Below are positions 23,530-33,243 of a stretch of 64,000 nt of DNA, in pieces (within the stretch, counting starts at the first letter, position 1; each line of letters opens with the position of its first letter). This stretch comes from Bog-366 sp964501985 (GTDB lineage Bacteria > Acidobacteriota > Terriglobia > UBA7540). The translations under genes were made by a program, and so were the position numbers. Where the stretch lies: positions 1 to 64,000 of the forward strand of contig CAZCVY010000008.1 in NCBI GenBank assembly GCA_964501985.1. Reading direction: 5' to 3'. Under the pieces are notes generated by a model. That model saw nothing but the letters and a program-made list of their open reading frames with translations, searched no databases and was not told the origin of the DNA.

Positions 23530-26500
23530 ATGCGGGCAGAAAAACCTGTGTGGGTTGATCGTATGCAAAGAATGGGAAAAATGGTTCGCTTTGGAGTCCT
23601 TCCGCTGATGGCGGGAGCAACTCTTCTTTTGGCAATTAGCGCAAGCATCTCGTCGGGCGCAGAGCGTGACGCAGCTCCGCCGCTTGCCCCCTCTACCGCG
23701 GACGCTCAAGCGCGCGTGAAGGCAGTTGAGACGAATTTGCCATTGAGCTTCGAGAAAAACGTCGGCCAAGTCAAGGGGGCGGGCGCGCGGGATGTCCGGT
23801 ATATTTCCCGCGGGAGCGACTATTCGCTTTTCTTGATCTCGACAGGGGCCGTCCTGGAGGTGGGACACCGCCGGTCCGGGTCGGCCTCGACTGATCGTGA
23901 CGCTGTGATCGCCATGCGGCTTTCCGGAGCTAACCCAGTCGAGACTTTGACCGGAATGGACGAATTGCCCGGAAAAAGCAACTACTTCATCGGCAACGAC
24001 CCTTCGAAATGGCGCACCGATGTCCCCAACTATGCCCGCGTCGCGGAGAAGGGTATATATCCAGGCATCGATCTTGTTTACCACGGTAATCAAGGGCAAC
24101 TGGAATACGACTTTGATGTGGCTCCCCAGGCCGATCCCGGAAGGATCCGCTTCGCTTTGGAAGGTGCGCAGGGGTTGCGCGTTGATTCCGAGGGTGACCT
24201 GCTGGTGAAGGTGGAAGGCGGAGAGTTGCGCTTCCGCCGCCCAGTGGCTTATCAGAAGGCGGCTGGCGCCAACCGTCAGATTCCCGTCAGTTACATGTTG
24301 AAGGGAAAAGACCAAGTGGAATTTCGCTTGGGTTCTTACGACCGCCGGCAGCGGTTGGTGATCGACCCTATCCTGTCCTATTCCACTTACCTGGGCGGCA
24401 GCAACATCGACGCTGGCAACGGCATCGCGGTTGCGCCCGATGGCACGGCATTCATTACCGGTGGGACTTTCTCGACCGATTTCCCCAACACGCATACCTT
24501 GCAGTCAAACGGTCCTGGCTCCCCTGACTTTCCAATTGACGCTTTTGTCACTAAAATCAGCGCGGACGGCTCTACCTTAGTATACTCAACCTATCTCGGT
24601 GGCTCTAAGGAGAACGTAGCAAATGGAATCGCTGTTGATGATGCCGGCGAGGCGTTCGTGGTCGGCACCACGTTTTCGGGAGACTTCCCTGTCACCCCTG
24701 GGGCCGTCAATACGCTCTGCGGAGCGGATGGGCAGTGCGGCGCGACTTGGAACCCCCAGGGTTACATTGTCTCCAACGCTTTTGTCACCAAGCTGAACAC
24801 CGCGGGGTCGGCCTTAGTCTATTCCACGTTCTTCGGTTCCTACGAAAACGTGGAGGGCAACGCAATTTCCGTAGACAGCGCTGAGAATGCCTATATTACC
24901 GGGACGGTAGGCCCGAACATCGAAGAAACGGTTATACTTGCACCCCCTGAGGTGCCGCCCCCGCCCTTTCCGATTGTTGGGGGATTTGAGACGACATATA
25001 ACAGTCAGCCCGAAGACACGAATGGAATCTGTACAACGGCTCTCTGCTCCGGTACGAACGCCTTCATCGCCAAGATCGATGCCCCGGGTTCCGGACTCCT
25101 TTATTCCAGTTACCTCGGCGGCGACAACACGAGCTACGGATATGGCGTTGCGGTTGATACGGCCGCGAATGCTTATGTCACGGGCTTAACCTATTCGGAT
25201 ACCGGCTTTCCCCTGACCGGCGCCACCGCGCTCCAGACCACTTATGCTGGAGCAGGTGATGCCTACCTGTCCAAGGTGAGTACAACCGCAACGGGAGCCG
25301 CGTCATTGGCTTACTCCTCTTACCTGGGTGGCAGCGGAATTGATCAAGCCAACGCTGTGGCCGTAGACACAAGTGGAAACGCCTATGTCGTCGGCGGGAC
25401 CACGTCCGTCGCGACCGCCCTGGGATTCACAGTGCCCGCTGGGGGTTTTCAGACAAATTGTACTCTGGATTCGTCGAGTGACTGCGAAGGTGACGCCTTT
25501 CTCGCCAAGCTAAACCCCACGCTCAGCGGCTCAGCCTCGCTCCTCTATTTCACTTGGTTGGGTGGTTCCTTTGCTGACTCTGGTACCGGGGTTGCCGTCA
25601 GCTCCGGCGATAATGTTTATATCACCGGGTCAACCGTTTCCACCAATTTCCCCATCGCGGGCGCGGTCTTTCAGCCCAACTACGGCGGTGGAAACTCGGA
25701 TGCTTTCGTTACCGAACTGAATCCGGCTAACCCTTCCGCAACAGCTTTAATCTATTCGACTTACCTCGGCGGCAGCAATACGGACACGGCGAGTTCGATT
25801 GCCATCGATACCAGCGGTGCCGCCTACGTCACGGGGCAGACGTGCTCCCTCGACTTTCCCCTTGCTAACCCGGAGCAACCTACATACGGCGGCAACTGCG
25901 ACGCGTTTGTGTCGAAGGTCATTCTGTCGGGCGGAGTTTCGCTCAACCCGCCGGGCTTGATTTTTGCCAGTGAGAACGTTGGCCAGGAGAGCCCGGCGCA
26001 GACCGTAACCCTGACGAACGGGGCCAATGTCGCGCTCGCCATCGGCAGCGTCGTTTTGAGCGGCGACGACAGCGGCGACTTCACCATTCAAACAAATACC
26101 TGCACCGGATCGATTCCCGCCCTGGGGACGTGCGCGCTTACCGTGACCTTCACGCCAACATCAATTACGCCCCCAGCGCGCACCGCCAAGATTACGTTCA
26201 CGGACACGGAGACCGGCAGCTCACAGGAGACGCAGGTGGTCGACCTGACCGGCACTGCGGGTTCGGCTCCCATCGTTACGCTGTCGTCCTCGAGTCTGCT
26301 TTTCGCTACCCCACAGAATGTGGGAGTCGCGAGCGCGCCGATGATCCTGACCGTGTCGAATACCGGCACGGCAGCTTTGACCATCACGACGGTTACGGCG
26401 AGCGGTAGTTTTGCGGTGCAGAGCAATAATTGCACGGTTGCGCTCCAGGCCACGACACCTGCCTCAAATTGCACCATCGGGGTTACCTTCACCCCGACCT

Positions 26501-27429
26501 CGGCCGGACAGAGCGTCGGTTCGCTGACCCTAACGGATAATGCGCCCAATAGTCCCCAAATCATTCTGCTGACGGGAACGGGAGAGTCTCAGCCTATAGT
26601 TTCGCTCTCGGCCAGCTCATTGACCTTTGGAACTCAACCGGTCAACACCACCAGCGCGGCACAGACCGTGACGGTTACGAACAGCGGTTCCGCTCCGCTG
26701 GATATTACGTCGATTGTCGCCGCAGGCCCCTTTGCTCAAACGAACACCTGCAGCGCGGCGGTGGCGCCAGCGGGCATTTGTACCATCAGTGTGACTTACA
26801 CCCCCACGACGGCGGGTAGCGCCCTGGGTACGGTCACTTTGATGGACAACGCGCCCAATAGTCCCCAAGTGATCTCTCTGACGGGTGGGGGCTCGAACTT
26901 TGCCATCGCGATCAGTCCTGCCTCTGGCACCGTCGTGGCGGGAAATAGCACGAACATCACCGTCGGTGTGACTTCCGCAACCGGCTTCACCTCGGTGGTC
27001 ACTCTGGCGTGCTCGGGCTTGCCGGCGATGGCGACTTGCTCGGCTGCCCCATCGTCCGTAACGCCCACTGGGTCGACCCCGGTGAATTCAACCGTGACCA
27101 TCAGCACCACGCAGCGCACTTCGCTCTTGCCGAGGAGCCTGCCGCGGCCGCTTGGACCGGGTTGGACTGGGCGTCCGGGGATTTGGGTGTTACTGGCGTT
27201 GCTCATGATGGCTTCCGGCCTATGGGCAGTGCGGAAGAATCGCAGGCAATGGAGTTGGGCTGTCCTCGCCCTTGCCGCGCTGTGGCTTGCCAGTTTTGCC
27301 GCTTGCGGCGCTGGGGGAGCTGGCTATGTCAACACCACCGGCACTCCTGCAGGCACTTACACGGTCACCGTGACGGGGACGGCAGGGACGCTGACCCAGT
27401 CGGCCAGTTTCACCTTGACGGTTCAATAA
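23530..27429 (+). CDS. Giant SBBP beta-propeller / choice-of-anchor-D surface protein
   Basis: 1299 residues. A signal peptide (FGVLPLMAGATLLLAISASI) is followed by a domain with LPGKSNYFIGNDPSKWRTDV and YPGIDLVYHGNQGQLEYDF, typical of the N-terminus of SBBP proteins. About 290-800 holds 8-9 SBBP beta-propeller repeats of the form STYLGGSxxDxxxxIAVDxx then AYVTGxTxSxDFP. About 800-1130 holds three Ig-like choice-of-anchor-D units (SLTFGTQPVNTTSAAQTVTV). Near 1210 lies a membrane segment (IWVLLALLMMASGLWAVRKNRR) and a second hydrophobic stretch, followed by one more Thr-rich strand block. It is probably exported and cell-surface attached. TTG at 23527 is an alternative start. Confidence 0.9.
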   Translation: MRAEKPVWVDRMQRMGKMVRFGVLPLMAGATLLLAISASISSGAERDAAPPLAPSTADAQARVKAVETNLPLSFEKNVGQVKGAGARDVRYISRGSDYSLFLISTGAVLEVGHRRSGSASTDRDAVIAMRLSGANPVETLTGMDELPGKSNYFIGNDPSKWRTDVPNYARVAEKGIYPGIDLVYHGNQGQLEYDFDVAPQADPGRIRFALEGAQGLRVDSEGDLLVKVEGGELRFRRPVAYQKAAGANRQIPVSYMLKGKDQVEFRLGSYDRRQRLVIDPILSYSTYLGGSNIDAGNGIAVAPDGTAFITGGTFSTDFPNTHTLQSNGPGSPDFPIDAFVTKISADGSTLVYSTYLGGSKENVANGIAVDDAGEAFVVGTTFSGDFPVTPGAVNTLCGADGQCGATWNPQGYIVSNAFVTKLNTAGSALVYSTFFGSYENVEGNAISVDSAENAYITGTVGPNIEETVILAPPEVPPPPFPIVGGFETTYNSQPEDTNGICTTALCSGTNAFIAKIDAPGSGLLYSSYLGGDNTSYGYGVAVDTAANAYVTGLTYSDTGFPLTGATALQTTYAGAGDAYLSKVSTTATGAASLAYSSYLGGSGIDQANAVAVDTSGNAYVVGGTTSVATALGFTVPAGGFQTNCTLDSSSDCEGDAFLAKLNPTLSGSASLLYFTWLGGSFADSGTGVAVSSGDNVYITGSTVSTNFPIAGAVFQPNYGGGNSDAFVTELNPANPSATALIYSTYLGGSNTDTASSIAIDTSGAAYVTGQTCSLDFPLANPEQPTYGGNCDAFVSKVILSGGVSLNPPGLIFASENVGQESPAQTVTLTNGANVALAIGSVVLSGDDSGDFTIQTNTCTGSIPALGTCALTVTFTPTSITPPARTAKITFTDTETGSSQETQVVDLTGTAGSAPIVTLSSSSLLFATPQNVGVASAPMILTVSNTGTAALTITTVTASGSFAVQSNNCTVALQATTPASNCTIGVTFTPTSAGQSVGSLTLTDNAPNSPQIILLTGTGESQPIVSLSASSLTFGTQPVNTTSAAQTVTVTNSGSAPLDITSIVAAGPFAQTNTCSAAVAPAGICTISVTYTPTTAGSALGTVTLMDNAPNSPQVISLTGGGSNFAIAISPASGTVVAGNSTNITVGVTSATGFTSVVTLACSGLPAMATCSAAPSSVTPTGSTPVNSTVTISTTQRTSLLPRSLPRPLGPGWTGRPGIWVLLALLMMASGLWAVRKNRRQWSWAVLALAALWLASFAACGAGGAGYVNTTGTPAGTYTVTVTGTAGTLTQSASFTLTVQ

Positions 27430-27558
27430 GCTCGGCCGTCGGGATGCGTGTTAGAAGTTTTGGTTTTTCGGCGGGGATTAGGCGGGATGACCACGCTGCT
27501 TGGTTTGGCACGGTCCTCCTGGCGAAGGCTTGACACGGGCAGGGTGCCTGGGGAAGAG

Positions 27559-27573
27559 CGGGCAGAATGCCCG
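27559..27573. repeat. REP-like hairpin CGGGCA-GAA-TGCCCG
   Basis: Perfect 6-bp palindrome with a 3-base loop in the spacer between the SBBP and beta-barrel genes, embedded in AGAGCGGGCAGAATGCCCGT. It looks like a dispersed repeat unit. No T-tract follows. Confidence 0.5.
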
Positions 27574-27671
27574 TGCTCCTACTTGTGGCGCCGCAACTGG
27601 TCGGCTTTTTCTCACAGGCACTCAACCCCCGGCCTTTCACAGGCATTTGCACCCTAGAGGAGGGAGACCTC

Positions 27672-28202
27672 ATGCGAAAGTTCTTGGTTCTATTGCCGCT
27701 ATTGGTTGTGCCGGTTTCGGCCTGGGCCGATGATCTACCTAAATTTGAAGTGTTCGGCGGCTATTCTAATCTCGCGGCCAACGTGAACAACTCCAGCATC
27801 GATCTGAACGGAGTTAACGGCTCCTTCCAGGAGAACTTGAACTCTTGGTTTGGCGGCGCGCTCGATATCAGCGGCCATTTCGGCACCGAAAGCGGCTTTA
27901 AGGTCAACACCGAATCGGCAATGTACGGCCCGGTCTTTTCCTATCGGAGGAGTAAGAGCATCACACCCTTTGTCCATGGCCTGCTTGGAGCGGTGCGGGG
28001 TTCACCCAACTATCTTGGCATTTCCAAGCCGGAGGAACGTTTTGGGGCTTATTTGGGTGGAGGGCTGGATCTTAAAATCGGCCCCGGCGTGGCTTTGCGG
28101 CTCATTCAGGTGGATTACCTGCTGACTCGCTTTAGCAGCTTGAATCAAGACAACATACGACTTTCCGCTGGGATCGTTCTCAATCTTGGGAAGAAGAAAT
28201 AG
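27672..28202 (+). CDS. Outer membrane beta-barrel protein (porin/OmpA-barrel-like)
   Basis: 176 residues. A signal peptide MRKFLVLLPLLVVPVSAWA precedes alternating amphipathic strands: KFEVFGGYSNLAANVN, WFGGALDISGHFG, GPVFSYRRSKSITPFVHGLL, FGAYLGGGLDLKIGPGVAL, RLIQVDYLL and a final strand NIRLSAGIVLNLGKKK. This is the pattern of small 8-strand outer membrane barrels. ATG at 27672 has GAGGAGGGAG upstream. No peptidoglycan-binding domain is present. Lies between two other envelope genes; function unknown. Confidence 0.85.
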   Translation: MRKFLVLLPLLVVPVSAWADDLPKFEVFGGYSNLAANVNNSSIDLNGVNGSFQENLNSWFGGALDISGHFGTESGFKVNTESAMYGPVFSYRRSKSITPFVHGLLGAVRGSPNYLGISKPEERFGAYLGGGLDLKIGPGVALRLIQVDYLLTRFSSLNQDNIRLSAGIVLNLGKKK

Positions 28203-28241
28203 TGGCGCTCCCCGGTAGCCGGGTCAACGAGTCTCTTGACC

Positions 28242-30122
28242 ATGTTTGAAACTGAGAGAATAGAAAAAGATGCCCCCGAAAGTTCGGTTCAGGCAAATAC
28301 CTCAAGAGACCGCCAAGGTGCTACCGACACCGCGGGTGGCGTCCCCTTGCGGAAGCTCGCGCACCTCTCCCAAAGGGAGCCTCGCGATGCAACTTCGACC
28401 CGCTCCCGATGGTCCAAGCTCTGGGAAGCTGATCCCCCAGCTCTTCCTCTTCGCCTAGGCCCTGGCGCTGCCTGGCCGAAAGTCCGGCGCTTCGTTCCCT
28501 CCTTCCTGACATCGGCCTTGATGCACGTTGCGGTAACGTTCTTTCTATTGAGCGTGCCTTTTGCCGCGCTGCTCATGTGGTTGACGGGACACCAGCCCGA
28601 GAATCCGACTCATCGCGATGTGACCGTTGTCGACATTCACCATTTGAATTTGGCGGATTACCTTCCGCGCATTCATCCCCCCGGCCAAGGAAAAGCCCCC
28701 GGGCGCGGGGCGAAGCCGGGTGCGCACCCGCGCTTGGGCCATACGCATTTCGATCCGCGGGTCACAATTGTTTCCAACCCGCCCAACCCGGACAATTTTC
28801 GGCTTACGCTTAAGACCGAGAATGCGCCACCCACGCTTAAGCTCCCCAACGACCTAAAAATACCGGATTTTATTTCCGGAGGGCCAGCACCCATCCCGGC
28901 AGTGGCCAAATCTCCGACTCCGGCTCCGGCAAAGGTGGAAAAACCGACGCCTCCCGCGCCGAGTCCGACCCCACCTCCTGCACCCGTGCAAGCCAAGATT
29001 CCACCGCCACCCGTCGAGCCGATTGTACCGCATGTCGCGCCGGTGAGCGCTTCACCGCCGCCTCCACCGCCAACGGTGGCTCTGGCGATGCCGCTTCCCA
29101 ATATTCCCGTGCCCCAACTTGAGGTTGCTCCGCCACCACCTCCGGTAAAGAACCCGGAGCCGCCCGCTCCCCAGCCAGCTCCCGAGCCGTCCCAATCTGC
29201 TGCCCCGCAAACTCCGCAGCCTGCCACGGGTGCATCGTCGGCATCGCCAGGGAGTAAATCGGACGCCGCGGCCCCGGGCGACAAAGCGCAATCCGGCGGT
29301 GGTCCGAAGATTTTGGCGCTGAGTGCAGACCCGGTTCCCTTCACGGATCTCTCGCAAATTCCCGCGGGGCAGCACGAGGGAGCGTTTTCAGTCAGCCCGA
29401 ATGGCACCGACCAGGGATCGCCGGGCGGGGTTCCGGGGGGAGCGCTAGATGTCGGCGAAGGGGGCCACGGCCCCGGGGGCGATAAAAGCGTCGCGGTAGG
29501 AAATGGCAAGGGACCCCTCGGCGGTGGTGGGCACGACAGTTCCGATGCCGCCACCCCGTCCGTAAGCGTCAGTGGGACCGGAAATTCAACCGGGAGCTCG
29601 GCGGGGGCGCTTTCCCCCATCAACCCTGCGGACCTGGTTTTCCCCGTGAAGCCTGAAACTCCCAAGGTCCACGCGCCCAACATGGTTGTCAGCAGCGGTT
29701 CGGGAGGGGGCGGAGGGCTGAATATTTACGGTGTGCTACGCGGCGATAAGATTTACACCGTGTACTTATCCATGCCCGGGAAAAGTTGGATCTTGCAATA
29801 CTGTGTCCGCCAGAGCGGGCCGAAGGCCGATCCCGGCTCGCACACCATGCAAGTAACCATGGCGCCGCCCTTGACTCCTCCCGGCGTGATTGAGCAATTT
29901 GACTTTCACCGCCTCGGCGAGCCGCATGATAACGGCAACAGCATGATCGTTTTGCACGGATTTCTTCATGAGGACGGGACGGTGGGCGAGCTTACGGTTC
30001 TCCAGGGTGTCGAAGCCATCCGCGACGCCGCCGCATCTGCCGCTTTTGGCCGCTGGAAGTTTAAGGCCGCCCAGCGCGCCGGGGCCCCCGTGGCCCTCGA
30101 AATACTCGTGGGTATACCCTAA
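28242..30122 (+). CDS. TonB-like proline-rich inner-membrane protein
   Basis: 626 residues. A cytoplasmic N-terminus of about 85 residues precedes one membrane helix (SALMHVAVTFFLLSVPFAAL). A long Pro/Ala-rich periplasmic region (about 150-350) and a Gly/Ser-rich region follow. The C-terminal 130 residues contain DGTVGELTVLQGVEAIRDAA then FGRWKFKAAQRAGAPVALEI, the TonB C-terminal-like beta-alpha-beta pattern. It may transmit energy to outer membrane receptors or act as a structural bridge. The start is uncertain: TTG 28236 or ATG 28242. Follows the beta-barrel gene by 39 bases. Confidence 0.8.
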   Translation: MFETERIEKDAPESSVQANTSRDRQGATDTAGGVPLRKLAHLSQREPRDATSTRSRWSKLWEADPPALPLRLGPGAAWPKVRRFVPSFLTSALMHVAVTFFLLSVPFAALLMWLTGHQPENPTHRDVTVVDIHHLNLADYLPRIHPPGQGKAPGRGAKPGAHPRLGHTHFDPRVTIVSNPPNPDNFRLTLKTENAPPTLKLPNDLKIPDFISGGPAPIPAVAKSPTPAPAKVEKPTPPAPSPTPPPAPVQAKIPPPPVEPIVPHVAPVSASPPPPPPTVALAMPLPNIPVPQLEVAPPPPPVKNPEPPAPQPAPEPSQSAAPQTPQPATGASSASPGSKSDAAAPGDKAQSGGGPKILALSADPVPFTDLSQIPAGQHEGAFSVSPNGTDQGSPGGVPGGALDVGEGGHGPGGDKSVAVGNGKGPLGGGGHDSSDAATPSVSVSGTGNSTGSSAGALSPINPADLVFPVKPETPKVHAPNMVVSSGSGGGGGLNIYGVLRGDKIYTVYLSMPGKSWILQYCVRQSGPKADPGSHTMQVTMAPPLTPPGVIEQFDFHRLGEPHDNGNSMIVLHGFLHEDGTVGELTVLQGVEAIRDAAASAAFGRWKFKAAQRAGAPVALEILVGIP

Positions 30123-30151
30123 GGTGAGGACGGGGAAGCGGGCCGTTCTTT

Positions 30152-30397
30152 ATGCTCCCGTTTTATGTTCCTAATTTGCTCTGGTGGCAGTGGCTGTTGT
30201 GCGCTGCGGGAGCCGCACTCCTCGCGAATGTTTCCTATGTGATTTCCGTCTCCGGCGAGGCCCGGAAGCGCGGTGGGGCCCTCGCGACCTTGATGATTCT
30301 GCTGTTCGGAACCCTTTTTTTGGCTTCGGTCATCGCCGCATTCGTGTGTGCCGGCCTGGCCGTCATGACCTTTGCCAATTTTAAGTGGTTCGGATGA
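30152..30397 (+). CDS. Small hypothetical membrane protein
   Basis: 81 residues with two strong hydrophobic helices (LLWWQWLLCAAGAALLANVS and LATLMILLFGTLFLASVIAA, extending to FVCAGLAVM) separated by a short polar SGEARKRGG loop. Begins 29 bases after the TonB-like gene; GGAAGCGGG lies upstream. I do not recognise a family. The location suggests it works with the TonB-like protein at the inner membrane. Confidence 0.6.
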   Translation: MLPFYVPNLLWWQWLLCAAGAALLANVSYVISVSGEARKRGGALATLMILLFGTLFLASVIAAFVCAGLAVMTFANFKWFG

Positions 30398-30599
30398 CCA
30401 TGGTAGGGCCTGAACTACGCATCGCCAGGGGCTCTCTCCTCCTGCTCCGCCGCCTGACCTGCAGAGTGCCGCAAGGCCGAACAGTCATTAACGCAACTTT
30501 CGTCCTGATTACTTCGCCCCCAAATCTCCCGGCAATTTCTCCGTGGAACTGGGTGTAAGTCGTTCGGCCATATTTTGCTGACGTGCGAAGGGTGCCCGC

Positions 30600-32609
30600 C
30601 TAGTGCTCAGCCTTCTCTAAGTGTGCGCGCGCGGCCTGCAAATTGTGCCTGGCTGCCTCCATTTTCGGATCGAGACGCAGCGCGGCCTCGAATTCCGGCA
30701 CGGCTTGCTGGAGACGGCCAAGACGGGCCAGCACCACGCCAAGGTCGCAATGCAGCGCAGCGTCGTCCTGCCGGAAACGCAACGACTCGCGCCACTGCGC
30801 GGCCGCCTCTTCCAGTCGGCCTATCTGGGCGTTCTGGGAGCCCAAGATTCGCAGCAGATCCCCCAGTTGCTGCCGGGCTCCGGAGTCTTGTGGGTTGTCG
30901 GCGAGCACTTTGCGGAATTCGTCCGCCGCCAGTTCCCAGCGCTGTTGTCTGACGAGCGCGTTGGCTAGGTTGAACCGCGCGCCGGTATAGTGTGGATTTG
31001 CCTGGAGCGCTCGTCCGAAGAATCCGACGGCCTCCGTCAAGTCTCCGGTCGAAGCCAACGCCTTCCCGAGGTTGTTTAACGCCTCCGGATGGTCTGGCGA
31101 CGCCGCGACCGCGCCGCGCAAGTAACGGACAGCGTCCGTGCTGCGGCCGCGGTCAAGCATGATCACGCCGAGGTTAAACTGCGACGTAAAGTCTCTCGGA
31201 TACTTCTCCAGGCGATGGAGCATGATGGCTTCCTGGAGCTCCGGGCGGCGGTCCTGCGCGCCGCGCGGCAGAACTTGTAGCGACAGGTGTGCCATCTCGT
31301 CGATGGTCTGGTTCCCGTGACGGACGCGCTGCGGAGGCTGATGGGGATTGCGCACATTAGCAGCCGAATTGTCGTAATGATAGCGCATGGAAACCACCGT
31401 TCCCTTGGGAAGGAAAACGGGTGCTTTGTAGCGATAAACGGCCTGCCAACTCTGGTCCCAATCCGGAATGCGGATCAACCACTTGCGAGTTCCGTCCGGC
31501 AATTTCGCATAGCCTTCTAGGACGTGGCCCAAGTAGTGCGCGTGCGGATAGACGGCGAGTACGTCCATATCCATCGGCGTCACAAAGTCGTCGCTTACCA
31601 GGAAGTCCGCATCGCCGGGAGGGATATCGAGCGCCCCATCGTGCTCGAGCGGGAGCAGCATCGGATATTTCGTGGCCGGCTCATCGGTGAAGTAAAGCCC
31701 TACGGAAGGCTGCACCAGTTCCGGCTTACCCGTTGTCCGCATATGGACATTCAGGATCAGATTGGTTCCGGGGTTAGCGCGCCAAGCCATACCGGCGGGC
31801 TCGACCCAGGGAGTGCCGCCGGGCTTCCAAAACAGGAAATGGCTGTCGGAGTCATAACTACCCGACCCGAAGCTGAGGTCCATGCCGGGGAAGCCGTCGG
31901 TGCTTTCTCTTGCCTGTGATACTGAGCCGCTACGGTCGAAGTGCCAATCCACGTACATGTTGGCATGATGCACGGCTTGGAGATTGCCCGGGCGAATCTC
32001 AATCGCTTTTACCCAGCGCGGGCTCGGCATCTTCAGCGGCAGCACGAAGTTCCAGTATTGGTCCGGCCCGTCCGGGGGCAGATGATAAGGGACAGGGGCC
32101 TTGAGCACCAAGTCCGGCTCGCCGTTCTGCCAGCCCGGAACGAACCTTGGGAGCGGAGGAGCATCGGCCGGTAAACCGGCGGGAGATCCCTCCACCACCC
32201 ACTGCTCGAAGGTTCGGATCTGTTCGTCGGTAAGGCGCCGCTCGTCCCTAAATACACCATAGCCCGCCTCGGGAAGCCAAGGTGGCATGTATCGCCGCTT
32301 GATGACCGAGACGATCTGCCGGCCATGCTTGCTGACGTCGGCGTAGGTAAGGAGCGGGAAGGGTCCGGGCTCGCCCGGGCGGTGGCACGGCGCGCAGGAT
32401 TGGTAAACGATGGGGGCAATGTGCTTGTAGTACGTAATCGGCTCGGTCGCAGCTTGCGGAGAGGCGGCGTTGGCAAAAGCGGGGGTCGGTGGGGCGAGTA
32501 CCACGCCGCGGGGAGAAGCCGCCCACAAGGCCCCCAGCAAGAGAACGATGAACGCGACACACCTCGCTCTCCCCAGGGCCGTCCTGCGCCAGTGTAAACG
32601 GTCAGACAT
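30600..32609 (-). CDS. Cytochrome c - copper monooxygenase-like - TPR fusion
   Basis: 669 residues. A signal sequence (about 17-48) precedes a class I-like haem site CAPCH (72-76) with a candidate distal Met in RYMPPW. The middle resembles the C-terminal domain of ascorbate-dependent type II copper monooxygenases (PHM/DBM): LQAVHHANMYVDW, YPHAHYLGH and a Met/His segment MRYHYDNS supply likely copper ligands. The last 220 residues are TPR repeats (about five; e.g. HPEALNNLGKALASTGDLTE). It is probably a periplasmic oxidoreductase. It follows the redoxin gene by 16 bases in the same direction. Confidence 0.85.
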   Translation of the reverse strand: MSDRLHWRRTALGRARCVAFIVLLLGALWAASPRGVVLAPPTPAFANAASPQAATEPITYYKHIAPIVYQSCAPCHRPGEPGPFPLLTYADVSKHGRQIVSVIKRRYMPPWLPEAGYGVFRDERRLTDEQIRTFEQWVVEGSPAGLPADAPPLPRFVPGWQNGEPDLVLKAPVPYHLPPDGPDQYWNFVLPLKMPSPRWVKAIEIRPGNLQAVHHANMYVDWHFDRSGSVSQARESTDGFPGMDLSFGSGSYDSDSHFLFWKPGGTPWVEPAGMAWRANPGTNLILNVHMRTTGKPELVQPSVGLYFTDEPATKYPMLLPLEHDGALDIPPGDADFLVSDDFVTPMDMDVLAVYPHAHYLGHVLEGYAKLPDGTRKWLIRIPDWDQSWQAVYRYKAPVFLPKGTVVSMRYHYDNSAANVRNPHQPPQRVRHGNQTIDEMAHLSLQVLPRGAQDRRPELQEAIMLHRLEKYPRDFTSQFNLGVIMLDRGRSTDAVRYLRGAVAASPDHPEALNNLGKALASTGDLTEAVGFFGRALQANPHYTGARFNLANALVRQQRWELAADEFRKVLADNPQDSGARQQLGDLLRILGSQNAQIGRLEEAAAQWRESLRFRQDDAALHCDLGVVLARLGRLQQAVPEFEAALRLDPKMEAARHNLQAARAHLEKAEH

Positions 32610-32625
32610 TACACATGCTTTCCCG

Positions 32626-33243
32626 TCAGGGTTCCGCTGATATAAAACATCCGATCGGGTTGGCGTTGGGGACGGCGACCGGCTTCCCGCTCAGAACTGC
32701 GTCGAGCGCCTGCCGAAGATACCGTTGGGTTGGCGTCGCCCGCCGTTTGCCGAAATCAACATACAAGTCATCGATGGGGCCGAGATAAGCCAGCTTGCCC
32801 CCCGGTTCAAGTACCGCGACTTCAGGAGTAACGGTTGCCCCGACCCTGTGCACTAATAGATGGGCGGTGTCTGGAATCAGCGGAATGTGGAGGTCAAACT
32901 CACGCGCATGGCTCCGGATTTCCCGGACCGAAACCGTAGGATCGGTGTAGACAGCATAAAATGCAGCTTTCCGAGGCCCATATTCGGCGACGATGCGATT
33001 CATCTCAGGAATGTAGCTATTCGTGATCGGGCAATCGTTCGTAACGAAGAACAGCACTGCCGCTCTGATCCCCTGGCCAAAGAGATCGACCCGATGTCCG
33101 TCGATATCCCTCGAAGTAATGTCTGAAGCCATCGCGGGAGGTGTTTGGGCGGCTCCGGAGCGCCGGGTGGGCGCAAGAACTGCGAGAATCATGAGGACGC
33201 AGGACACTAGTCGGAGTAGGGTGGAGCGGACATCTTTCCTCAT
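32626..33243 (-). CDS. Thioredoxin-fold (redoxin) periplasmic protein
   Basis: 205 residues from ATG 33243, with a signal peptide RSTLLRLVSCVLMILAVLA. The AhpC/TSA-like fold shows VLFFVTNDCPITNSYIPEMN with a single Cys in NDCPI rather than a CxxC, and VTPEVAVLEPGGKLAYLGPI, the cis-Pro loop and following strand. It ends NANPIGCFI. A longer TTG start at 33318 adds residues that do not look like protein. It heads a two-gene operon with the cytochrome-copper protein, and probably assists copper or redox chemistry there. Confidence 0.85.
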   Translation of the reverse strand: MRKDVRSTLLRLVSCVLMILAVLAPTRRSGAAQTPPAMASDITSRDIDGHRVDLFGQGIRAAVLFFVTNDCPITNSYIPEMNRIVAEYGPRKAAFYAVYTDPTVSVREIRSHAREFDLHIPLIPDTAHLLVHRVGATVTPEVAVLEPGGKLAYLGPIDDLYVDFGKRRATPTQRYLRQALDAVLSGKPVAVPNANPIGCFISAEP

